Shown here: positions 10,031 to 15,488 of the stretch, piece by piece
Position numbering within the stretch: the stretch's first letter is position 1
How the letters are laid out: each line of letters begins with the position of its first letter
DNA from: Patulibacter sp050252545
GTDB taxonomy: Bacteria > Actinomycetota > Thermoleophilia > Solirubrobacterales > Solirubrobacteraceae
DNA length: 15,488 bases
Assembly: GCA_050252545.1 (NCBI GenBank)
Contig: JBFWKS010000069.1
Span: 1-15,488, forward strand
Direction of reading: 5' to 3'
Translations under genes and position numbers: made by a program
Notes under the pieces: generated by a model
What the model was told of the DNA's origin: nothing
Seen by the model: only the letters and a program-made list of their open reading frames with translations
Database searches by the model: none

Positions 10031-11347
10031 ATGCCAGGGATCGTGATCGTCGGTGCCCAGTGGGGAGACGAGGGGAAGGGCAAGCTCGTCGACCTCCTCG
10101 CGGAGCGCTCCGACGCCGTCGTCCGCTTCCAGGGCGGCAACAACGCCGGGCACACGATCGTCCACGGCGACGTCAAGTACGCGTTCCACCTGGTGCCGTC
10201 CGGGATCCTGTACCCGGGCACCACGTGCATCATCGGCAACGGTGTCGTCGTCGACCCGGACGTGCTGCTCAAGGAGCTGGCGCAGCTGGCGACGCAGGAC
10301 GTCGACTCGTCGGGCCTGCGGATCAGCCCCAACGCGCACGTCATCATGCCGTACCACAAGCTGCTGGACCAGGCGGGTGAGCAGCGCCTGGGCAAGAACC
10401 AGATCGGCACGACCAAGCGCGGCATCGGGCCCTGCTACGCCGACAAGTCGCTGCGGCTGGGGATCCGGATCCAGGACCTGCTCGAGGAGCGGATCCTCAA
10501 GAAGAAGATCATCGCCGCACTGGAGCCCAAGGAGCGCTCGCTGCGGCCCTGGCAGCGCGACCCGGTCCTGGACCTGCAGGCGATGACCGAGCAGTACCTG
10601 GAGTTCGGTGATCGGCTGCGCCCGCACATCGCCGACACGACGGCGCTCGTGTGGGACGCCCTCGACGACGGCGGCACGGTGCTCTTCGAGGGCGCCCAGG
10701 CGGCGCTGCTGGACATCGACCACGGCACCTACCCGTTCGTCACGTCGTCCAACCCGGTGTCGGGCACCGCGGCGGTCGGATCGGGCGCCGGCCCGAAGGA
10801 CCTCGACGAGATCTGGGGCGTCGTCAAGGCGTACTCGACCCGCGTGGGATCGGGGCCGTTCCCGACCGAGCTCGACGGCACGCTCGCCGACGAGCTGCGC
10901 GACAAGGGCGCCGAGCGGGGCACCACCACCGGCCGAGACCGGCGGATCGGGTGGGTCGACCTCGTTGCGCTGAAGTACGCGGCGCGGCTCTGCACGCTCG
11001 ACCAGATCTGCCTGACCAAGCTCGACGTGCTCACCGGGCAGGACACGATCCGCGTGGCGACGGGCTACCGCACGGTCGAGGACGGGCTGCTGGAGCGCTA
11101 CCCGTACAACCAGTCGGTGCTGCACCGGGCCGAGCCGGTCTACGAGGACCTGCCGGGCTGGAGCGAGGACATCACCGGTGCCCGCACGCTCGATGACCTG
11201 CCGCAGGCCGCACGCGACTACATCACCTACCTGGAGGAGCGGCTGGGGGTGGCCATCGGCATGATCGGCGTCGGCCCCGCGCAGGACCAGGTCATCTGGA
11301 CCGACGCCGGCCGCGCGTCGCAGGCCGGGCGCACCGTCGGGGTCTGA
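10031..11347 (+). CDS. purA: Adenylosuccinate synthetase
   Basis: This 438-residue enzyme joins IMP and aspartate using GTP to make adenylosuccinate, the first committed step from IMP to AMP, in the cytosol. Signatures are GAQWGDEGKGK (P-loop-like, with the catalytic Asp), FQGGNNAGHTIV (catalytic His), GTTKRGIGPCYADK, VLFEGAQAALLDIDHGTYP (family Q-G-x-x-LD-x-x-x-G-T-Y-P), SNPVSGTAAVGSG, GSGPFPTEL, GTTTGRDRRIGWVDL and the closing IGVGPAQDQVI. Length is normal. It stands alone, with a divergent lipoprotein gene upstream and a convergent membrane-protein gene downstream, so its own TACCCT promoter is likely its only one. Nothing is odd in its sequence. Confidence 0.98.
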   Translation: MPGIVIVGAQWGDEGKGKLVDLLAERSDAVVRFQGGNNAGHTIVHGDVKYAFHLVPSGILYPGTTCIIGNGVVVDPDVLLKELAQLATQDVDSSGLRISPNAHVIMPYHKLLDQAGEQRLGKNQIGTTKRGIGPCYADKSLRLGIRIQDLLEERILKKKIIAALEPKERSLRPWQRDPVLDLQAMTEQYLEFGDRLRPHIADTTALVWDALDDGGTVLFEGAQAALLDIDHGTYPFVTSSNPVSGTAAVGSGAGPKDLDEIWGVVKAYSTRVGSGPFPTELDGTLADELRDKGAERGTTTGRDRRIGWVDLVALKYAARLCTLDQICLTKLDVLTGQDTIRVATGYRTVEDGLLERYPYNQSVLHRAEPVYEDLPGWSEDITGARTLDDLPQAARDYITYLEERLGVAIGMIGVGPAQDQVIWTDAGRASQAGRTVGV

Positions 11348-11367
11348 GCGCCGGAGGCGCGGGGCGC

Positions 11368-11408
11368 ACGGTCGCCGCCGCGGGCACGTCCCCCGGCTGC
11401 GGCACCGT
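11368..11408. terminator. Possible bidirectional terminator between convergent genes
   Basis: ACGGT (11368-11372), GCCGC (11377-11381) and GGG (11382-11384) can pair with CCC (11390-11392), GCGGC (11399-11403) and ACCGT (11404-11408), with bulges on both sides. It lies in the 121-bp gap between the purA stop and the end of the minus-strand membrane-protein gene. This is a weak call because chance pairing is frequent at this GC content. Confidence 0.3.
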
Positions 11409-11468
11409 CGGCGCTCGCGGTCAGGTGTCGTTCGGCCCGATCGGCGCGCGCCCGAGCGTGCCCGGACG

Positions 11469-12239
11469 TCAGCCGAAGGTCAACCGATCGCCGTCGCGTG
11501 GCTCGTCCTCGTCGGTCGTCTCGGTATCGGGCGCCGCAGCGGCATCGGCCTGCTCGGCGTCGCGCAGCGCGACGTAGGCCACCGCGACGATCAGCGCCGC
11601 CAGCGGCGTGACCAGCGTCGACGTGACGACGTACCCGATGCTCCACACCGTCTCGCCGGCCTCGACGGTGAGCAGCCCGACGACGAGCGCCGTTCCCACG
11701 ATCAGCGCCAGCTGGACCAGCAGGACGACGAACACCGTCCACCCGTGGCCGCGAACGAGCTCGCGGCTGCGGCCGAGAGACTCCACGATCGGTCGGCGCT
11801 CGACGACGACCACGGGGACGACGACGAGCCACCAGGTGAGCAGGACGAGGCCGGGCACGACCAGGCAGATCAGGCCGACGATCGCCCCGAGCCCGCTGAG
11901 GACCGTCGCGCCCAGCGCCGTGCCCAGGACCGGCAGGACGGCCCGGACGAGCGGACCGGCGTCGGTCGGCTGCCGTCCCTCGTCGGTCTCGCGGACGAAC
12001 TGGACCACGACGGCCTGCAGGAGCATGAACGTCACGATGCTCACCGCGAGCGCCCCGGTGAGCAGGGCGTCGTCCTCGCCGGCGGCGGACTGGAGGATCG
12101 CGTCGAGCAGGCTGAACGCCAGCGCGAGCGGCAGCAGCAGGCCGAGCCCCTGCCGGTACAGGGCGCCCGCGCGCCCGAGGATCGCCCGGACGGCGACCGG
12201 TACCGGATCTGGGCGCGGCGCGGGCATGGCGCCCATCAT
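11469..12239 (-). CDS. Multi-pass membrane protein, unknown function
   Basis: The protein is 256 residues with about five or six hydrophobic segments: around LGLLLPLALAFSLLDAIL, ALAVSIVTFMLLQAVVVQFV, LGTALGATVLSGLGAIVG, LICLVVPGLVLLTWWLVVVP, VFVVLLVQLALIVGTALVVG and LVTPLAALIVAVAYVAL. The stretch VPGLVLLTWWLVVVPVVVVE followed by RRPIVESLGRSRELVRGHGW matches a layout common to membrane proteins related to the glycerophosphodiester phosphodiesterase membrane domain, where a charged loop with E-x-x-x-x-S-x-x-L-x-x-G follows a long helix. No catalytic domain is attached. The C-terminus is acidic and cytoplasmic-looking. Starts at 12239, 12236 or 12227 are all possible and none has a clear ribosome-binding site. 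It follows the 12286-13122 gene by 46 bp and may share its transcript. Confidence 0.82.
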   Translation of the reverse strand: MMGAMPAPRPDPVPVAVRAILGRAGALYRQGLGLLLPLALAFSLLDAILQSAAGEDDALLTGALAVSIVTFMLLQAVVVQFVRETDEGRQPTDAGPLVRAVLPVLGTALGATVLSGLGAIVGLICLVVPGLVLLTWWLVVVPVVVVERRPIVESLGRSRELVRGHGWTVFVVLLVQLALIVGTALVVGLLTVEAGETVWSIGYVVTSTLVTPLAALIVAVAYVALRDAEQADAAAAPDTETTDEDEPRDGDRLTFG

Positions 12240-12244
12240 GGGCC

Positions 12245-12256
12245 ACCGGCGCCGGT
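12245..12256. promoter_or_regulatory. 12-bp perfect palindrome upstream of the 11469-12239 gene
   Basis: ACCGGCGCCGGT lies 6-17 nt upstream of the ATG at 12239 (minus strand), in the 46-bp gap between the two membrane-protein genes. It could be an operator or chance in GC-rich DNA. Confidence 0.25.
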
Positions 12257-12285
12257 CAGGGGGTGCGCCCGAGGGAGCGCCGCGA

Positions 12286-13122
12286 TCAGTCGCGGGCGGC
12301 GGCGGGGTCCGGGTGCGACACCGGCGACGCCGCAGCGACGGCGGAACCGTGCGGATGGAGCGGGGCGTCCCCGTCGTCGCCGTCCACCACGAGCACCTGC
12401 TGCTCGCCGCGTCGCAGCGCCCGGCCGGCCATCGACAGGGTCGAGAGGAGCGCGATCGACGCGAGCGTCACCTGCACGCTCACCACGCCCTCCTCGGTCC
12501 AGTACACGTCGTCGAGCTTCAGCAGCAGCGCCGACTCGTCCAGCGTCAGGGCGACGCCGGCGCCGAACGGGATCGCCAGCCAGCGGTCCAGCCGTCCGGA
12601 CCGGCTGAGGATCGCGACCGCCCCGGTCCCGAACGCCAGGATGATCCCGGGTACGAAGTGGTGCACGTGCGTGTCGCGCAGGACGAGGTTGCGCACCGGC
12701 CCGAACGTCCCGCGACGCCGGATGGTGTGGGTGGAGAGCCGCGTGAGGATCCACGTCGTGCTCAGCGACAGCATGAGGTTGAGCGCGATGCTCTCGCGAT
12801 CCGACCCGCTGCGGTAGCCGGCGACCGCGACCTGGACCGTCTCGCCGACCGCATGGCTGCCGGCCTCCAGCACGGTGTACTCGTCGTCGAAGGGGTCGGG
12901 CGCCGACCCGCGGCGCCACACCCGCATGACCTCCAGCGTCACCGCCGCGACGCCGGTGACCACAGCGAACGCCGCCAGCCCGTAGGTGCGCCGCTCCGCC
13001 GCCTGGCGCCGCGCGGCACGGCGACCGGGCACGACCGCATCGGGCAGCCGCACGCCCTCGCGGTGGGCGACATGACCGAGCAGGCCCGGTCGGAGGACGG
13101 ACGACAGACGCGGCAGCGGCAT
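12286..13122 (-). CDS. Conserved actinobacterial-type integral membrane protein, unknown function
   Basis: The protein is 278 residues. A ~45-residue basic N-terminus precedes TM1 (TYGLAAFAVVTGVAAVTLEV). Further hydrophobic stretches lie at IALNLMLSLSTTWIL, FVPGIILAFGTGAVAIL, WLAIPFGAGVALTLDESALL and VSVQVTLASIALLSTL, so about five TMs. The motif DTHVHHFVPGIIL, then GAGVALTLDESALLLKLDDV and YWTEEGVVSV, recalls a family of actinobacterial integral membrane proteins with H-[IV]-HH and LTLDE...DVYW-x-EEG signatures. The clustered His, Asp and Glu at membrane edges could bind metal or act catalytically, but no activity is known to me. A TAGGGT box 8 nt before the ATG supports this start. The acidic/His-rich C-tail is low-complexity. 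Confidence 0.85.
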   Translation of the reverse strand: MPLPRLSSVLRPGLLGHVAHREGVRLPDAVVPGRRAARRQAAERRTYGLAAFAVVTGVAAVTLEVMRVWRRGSAPDPFDDEYTVLEAGSHAVGETVQVAVAGYRSGSDRESIALNLMLSLSTTWILTRLSTHTIRRRGTFGPVRNLVLRDTHVHHFVPGIILAFGTGAVAILSRSGRLDRWLAIPFGAGVALTLDESALLLKLDDVYWTEEGVVSVQVTLASIALLSTLSMAGRALRRGEQQVLVVDGDDGDAPLHPHGSAVAAASPVSHPDPAAARD

Positions 13123-13130
13123 CCCGGCAG

Positions 13131-13136
13131 ACCCTA
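13131..13136 (-). promoter_or_regulatory. -10 box of the 12286-13122 gene (leaderless type)
   Basis: On the minus strand TAGGGT is followed by ctgccggg (8 nt) and the ATG at 13122. No ribosome-binding site intervenes. Confidence 0.5.
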
Positions 13137-13163
13137 CCCCGACGCGTCCCGACGGCCGCCGGG

Positions 13164-14057
13164 TCAGCCCCGCCCCGCCAACCGCTCCTCGACGGGCACC
13201 TCGCCGGCGTCGCGCGCGGGAACGCCCATCACCCGTCGCGCGGGCGGTACGTCCTTGGTGACCACGGCACCGGCGGCGACGAAGGCGTCGGCGCCGATCT
13301 CCACCCCGGGGACGAGCACCGTGCGGCCGCCGATCCGGGCCCCACGGCGGATCGTCGCACCCGCCAGGACGATCCCGGACGGGTCCGGCCCACCGTCGGC
13401 GCCCAGCGGGGCGCGGCCCATCCGGTCGTCGTTCGTCGTGTGGGCGCCCGGGCCGAGGAAGACGTCGTCCTCCACGACGCTGCGGGCGGTGACGTACACA
13501 TCGGTCTGGATGCTCACCCGGTCGCCGACGGTCACGTCGCAGTCCACGGTGCTGCCGCGCCCGACGACGGTGCCCTCGCCGATCGTCGCGCGCTCGCGGA
13601 CGAACGCCTGGTCGCCGACGATCGACCGATCGCCGATCGTCGCGCCGGCGTTGATCACCGCGGCCGCGCCGATCGTGGCGCCGTCGCCGATCCGCAGGCC
13701 CTCGACCGCCCGCCCGGCGGCCGCCGACCCCTGTCGCAGCCGCACCGGCTTGCCGAGCACCGCGTGGTCGCCGACGACGGTGCCCGCCCCGATCGTCGTG
13801 TCGGGATGCACGACCACGTGGCTGCCGAGTTGGACCCCGTCCCCGATCGTCACGTCGCGGTGGATGACCGCGTGCGTGCCGACGATGACGTCCGATCCGA
13901 CGATGGTCCGGGCGTCGACGACCGCGTACGGGGCGAGCCGGGTCCCCTTCCCGACGCGGGCCTCGGTACCGAGCATCGCCCCGGTGCCCGCGCGGGCCGT
14001 CGGTTCGGCGTGGGCCGTCGGATGGATCAGGGCACGGCGGGGGTCACGGCCGAACAT
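13164..14057 (-). CDS. Left-handed beta-helix (hexapeptide) acyltransferase, probably sugar N-acetyltransferase
   Basis: The protein is 297 residues, nearly all hexapeptide repeats. Residues ~10-105 form a first beta-helix block (e.g. IVGSDVIVGTHAVI, VTIGDGVQLGSHVVVHPDTTIG). After a linker (KPVRLRQGSAAAGRAVEGL) a second block runs to ~215 and continues into DDVFLGPGAHTTNDDRMGR, an insert loop, and the C-terminal turn GVEIGADAFVAAGAVVTKDV plus VMGVPAR. That second part resembles WbpD/WlbB-type enzymes, which N-acetylate a 3-amino group of a UDP-sugar uronate with acetyl-CoA. The N-terminal block is extra compared with those ~190-residue enzymes. A longer frame opens upstream to 14456, but the TACGCT box 6 nt before the ATG at 14057 and the start of the repeats set this start. 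Divergent from the Gfo/Idh gene. Confidence 0.85.
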   Translation of the reverse strand: MFGRDPRRALIHPTAHAEPTARAGTGAMLGTEARVGKGTRLAPYAVVDARTIVGSDVIVGTHAVIHRDVTIGDGVQLGSHVVVHPDTTIGAGTVVGDHAVLGKPVRLRQGSAAAGRAVEGLRIGDGATIGAAAVINAGATIGDRSIVGDQAFVRERATIGEGTVVGRGSTVDCDVTVGDRVSIQTDVYVTARSVVEDDVFLGPGAHTTNDDRMGRAPLGADGGPDPSGIVLAGATIRRGARIGGRTVLVPGVEIGADAFVAAGAVVTKDVPPARRVMGVPARDAGEVPVEERLAGRG

Positions 14058-14063
14058 GCCGGG

Positions 14064-14069
14064 AGCGTA
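14064..14069 (-). promoter_or_regulatory. -10 box of the acyltransferase gene (leaderless type)
   Basis: On the minus strand TACGCT is followed by cccggc and then the ATG at 14057. It marks one side of a 141-bp divergent promoter region whose other side is the box at 14186. Confidence 0.5.
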
Positions 14070-14185
14070 CGGCGTGGTCCCGATCACGGGTCCTGCGACG
14101 GCGGCCGTCGGTCCCGTGGCCGGATGCTGCGACGGTGGGTCGTGGGTCGAGCACGGGGCGATGTCGGGGGCGGAGGACGGGTCGC

Positions 14186-14191
14186 TAGGCT
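14186..14191 (+). promoter_or_regulatory. -10 box of the Gfo/Idh gene (leaderless type)
   Basis: TAGGCT is followed by 7 nt (cccgcgc) and the GTG at 14199, a spacing that puts transcription initiation on the start codon. It is the clearest example of this pattern in the window. Confidence 0.6.
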
Positions 14192-14198
14192 CCCGCGC

Positions 14199-15281
14199 GT
14201 GGATTCCTCGCCGGAGAGCCTCCTCCCGCCGTTGCGTGGTGCCGTCGTGGGCCTGGGGATGATGGGCCGTCACCACGCGCGTCTGCTGCAGTCCTCCGCC
14301 CGCACGACGTTCGTCGGTGCCGTCGACCCCGAGGGCGACCGGCACGGAGCGGTCGCCGACGCCGGACTCGTCTTTCCGACTGTCGAGGCGCTGCTGGACC
14401 GCGCAGCCGACGAGCGCCCGGAGCTCGCCGTCGTCGCCGTGCCGACCGAGGAGCACCTACCGGCCGTGCGCGCGCTCGCCGGTGCCGGGGTCAGCGTCCT
14501 GGTGGAGAAGCCCGTGGCCGAGACCCCCGAGCGGGCCCGCGAGCTGATCGCCCTGGTCCGTGACGCGGGCGTGCACGGCGCCGTCGGCCACGTCGAGCGG
14601 TGCAACCCGGCGTTGCGCGAGCTGCGTCGCCGCGCGCTGGACGGGCAGCTCGGCCGCGTGTTCCACATCCGCACCGAGCGTCACGGGCCGTTCCCCGCCC
14701 GGATCCGCGACGTCGGCGTCGTCAAGGACCTCGCCACCCACGACCTGGATCTCGTCGGCTGGCTCGGCGACGGTGCGGTCGAGACGCTCGCCGCCCAGAC
14801 CCAGCATCGCATGGGCCGCCCGCACGAGGATCTCGTCAATGTCGTCGGCCGGCTCGACGGCGGCACGACGTTCACCGCGGCCGTCGACTGGCTGTCGCCG
14901 ACGAAGGTCCGGCGGACCACGGTCCTCGGCGAGCGGGGCATGCTCGTCGCCGACACGCTGACCGCGGATCTGACCTTCTACGCCAACGGCGAGATCGCCA
15001 GCGAGTGGGATGCCACCCGCACGATGCGCGGCGTCAGCGAGGGCGACGTCACCCGCTACGCGCTGGCCCGCCGCGAGCCGCTGCTGGTCGAGCTCGAAGG
15101 GGTCTGCGACCTCGTCCAGGGACGTCCCGACCCGGCCGTCGTGACCCTGGAGGAGGGACTGGCGGCCGTCGAGCTCGCCGATGCGGTGCTGCGCAGCGCG
15201 GCATCGGGCGAGAGCGTCCACGTCACCCCGCCCGGCGCGCGCGCCGGTGCCACCGCGTCCGGCGAGGGAGCCACCGCATGA
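14199..15281 (+). CDS. Gfo/Idh/MocA oxidoreductase, probable UDP-GlcNAc(-uronate) 3-dehydrogenase
   Basis: The protein is 360 residues. The N-terminal Rossmann fold has AVVGLGMMGRHHARLL (Gly18, 20, 23), and AVDPEG with Asp43 at the end of strand 2, favouring NAD. EKPVAETP (Glu103-Lys104-Pro105) and GHVERCNPALREL follow. The C-terminal domain has GPFPARIRDVGVVKDLATHD (Asp177, His181), HEDLVNVVGRLDGG and a VDWLSPTKVRRTTVLGERGM strand. These motifs match the group containing UDP-GlcNAc 3-dehydrogenases and WbpB/WlbA-like enzymes that make a 3-keto sugar for transamination. GTG at 14199 is chosen because a TAGGCT box lies 7 nt upstream and the glycine motif follows shortly. The open frame extends upstream to 13440, but only as a shadow of the acyltransferase gene. 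Its stop overlaps the next start as ATGA, so the two genes are translationally coupled. Confidence 0.88.
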   Translation: MDSSPESLLPPLRGAVVGLGMMGRHHARLLQSSARTTFVGAVDPEGDRHGAVADAGLVFPTVEALLDRAADERPELAVVAVPTEEHLPAVRALAGAGVSVLVEKPVAETPERARELIALVRDAGVHGAVGHVERCNPALRELRRRALDGQLGRVFHIRTERHGPFPARIRDVGVVKDLATHDLDLVGWLGDGAVETLAAQTQHRMGRPHEDLVNVVGRLDGGTTFTAAVDWLSPTKVRRTTVLGERGMLVADTLTADLTFYANGEIASEWDATRTMRGVSEGDVTRYALARREPLLVELEGVCDLVQGRPDPAVVTLEEGLAAVELADAVLRSAASGESVHVTPPGARAGATASGEGATA

Positions 15282-15488
15282 GGATCGTCGTCGTCGCGCT
15301 CGGCAAGATCGGCCTGCCGCTGGCCGCGTTCGCCGCCCGTCAGGGTCACGAGGTGGTCGGTTGCGACATCGACCCGCGGGTCGTCGAGCTCGTCGCCGCC
15401 GCGCGGGAGCCGTTCCCGGGCGAGGCTGGACTCGCCGACGCGCTGCGTGAGACCGTCGTGGGCGTTGCGCGCGACGGGACGGGCTCGC
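15278..15488 (+). CDS. Nucleotide-sugar 6-dehydrogenase (UDP-GlcNAc/ManNAc type), 3' truncated
   Basis: Only the first 70 residues are present; the gene runs off the window. MRIVVVALGKIGLPLAAFAA carries the Rossmann dinucleotide site with the V-x-LGKIGLPLA variant of G-x-G-x-x-G, and VVGCDIDPRVVELVAA places the adenosine-ribose binding Asp after strand 2. REPFPGEAGLADALRE follows, a feature of the WbpA/WecC-like branch rather than plain UDP-glucose dehydrogenases. Such enzymes oxidise C6 of a UDP-sugar twice, to the uronate, with NAD. The ATG at 15278 overlaps the TGA of the Gfo/Idh gene. Together they suggest a 2,3-diamino-uronate or related acidic amino-sugar pathway for a surface glycan. 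The catalytic Cys lies beyond the window. Confidence 0.88.
   Translation, partial: MRIVVVALGKIGLPLAAFAARQGHEVVGCDIDPRVVELVAAAREPFPGEAGLADALRETVVGVARDGTGS

Noticed and set aside
8095..10425. A 776-codon minus-strand frame spanning ROK, GH3 and purA
   Set aside because: The true GH3 frame is a different phase with clear motifs and a promoter. This frame is Arg/Pro-rich, crosses the tandem repeat and antisense regions of two real genes, and is a shadow.
11608..14262. An 884-codon plus-strand frame over three minus-strand genes
   Set aside because: It has Thr/Ser/Pro/Arg-rich shadow composition. The opposite strand holds proteins with TM segments and hexapeptide repeats and with matching -10 boxes.

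Overview
The window is GC-rich throughout with an actinobacterial style: GTG as well as ATG starts, TAnnnT -10 boxes close to start codons, and Pro/Gly/Ala-rich protein tails. The gene set (GT20 trehalose-phosphate synthase, the rpsF-ssb-rplI-dnaB block, an actinobacterial-type membrane protein with a LTLDE...DVYWTEEG signature, and a Glu-Phe-Gly tailed membrane protein) most resembles the class Thermoleophilia (Solirubrobacterales, e.g. the Conexibacter/Patulibacter group). That placement is an inference from content, not a database match.

Layout. (1) 2-610: the 3' end of a trehalose-6-phosphate synthase gene. A convergent, single-TM, low-complexity protein follows (645-1346, minus). (2) 1527-7472: a replication and ribosome block of rpsF, ssb, rplI, dnaB and a DnaC/DnaI-like helicase loader. 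rpsR, usually between ssb and rplI, is absent. dnaB carries a 424-residue intein with a LAGLIDADG endonuclease in its C-terminal ATPase domain. The intergenic spacers here are long for such a block and full of perfect inverted repeats and candidate promoters, so it may be several transcription units rather than one compact operon. (3) 7496-8470: a ROK-family sugar kinase whose last codons are the first copy of an eight-unit, 19-bp tandem repeat. (4) 8694-9926 (minus): a GH3/NagZ-like lipoprotein, divergent from purA (10031-11347). (5) 11469-13122 (minus): two multi-pass membrane proteins of unknown role. (6) 13164 to the end: a surface-polysaccharide sugar module. It has a hexapeptide-repeat acyltransferase (minus) divergent from a Gfo/Idh dehydrogenase that overlaps by ATGA a nucleotide-sugar 6-dehydrogenase cut off by the window end. 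Together these fit a UDP-2,3-diamino-uronate-type pathway.

A recurring regulatory pattern is a TAnnnT (or CAnnnT) hexamer 6-10 nt upstream of the start codon at six genes, which suggests leaderless mRNAs. The rpsF, rplI and dnaB promoters instead look like extended -10 elements (TGG + hexamer) with real leaders. The most unusual items are the DnaB intein and the atypical codons flanking it, the missing rpsR with structured DNA in its place, the DnaC-like loader beside dnaB, the tandem repeat growing out of a stop codon, and two enzymes (ROK, GH3) lacking hallmark residues.
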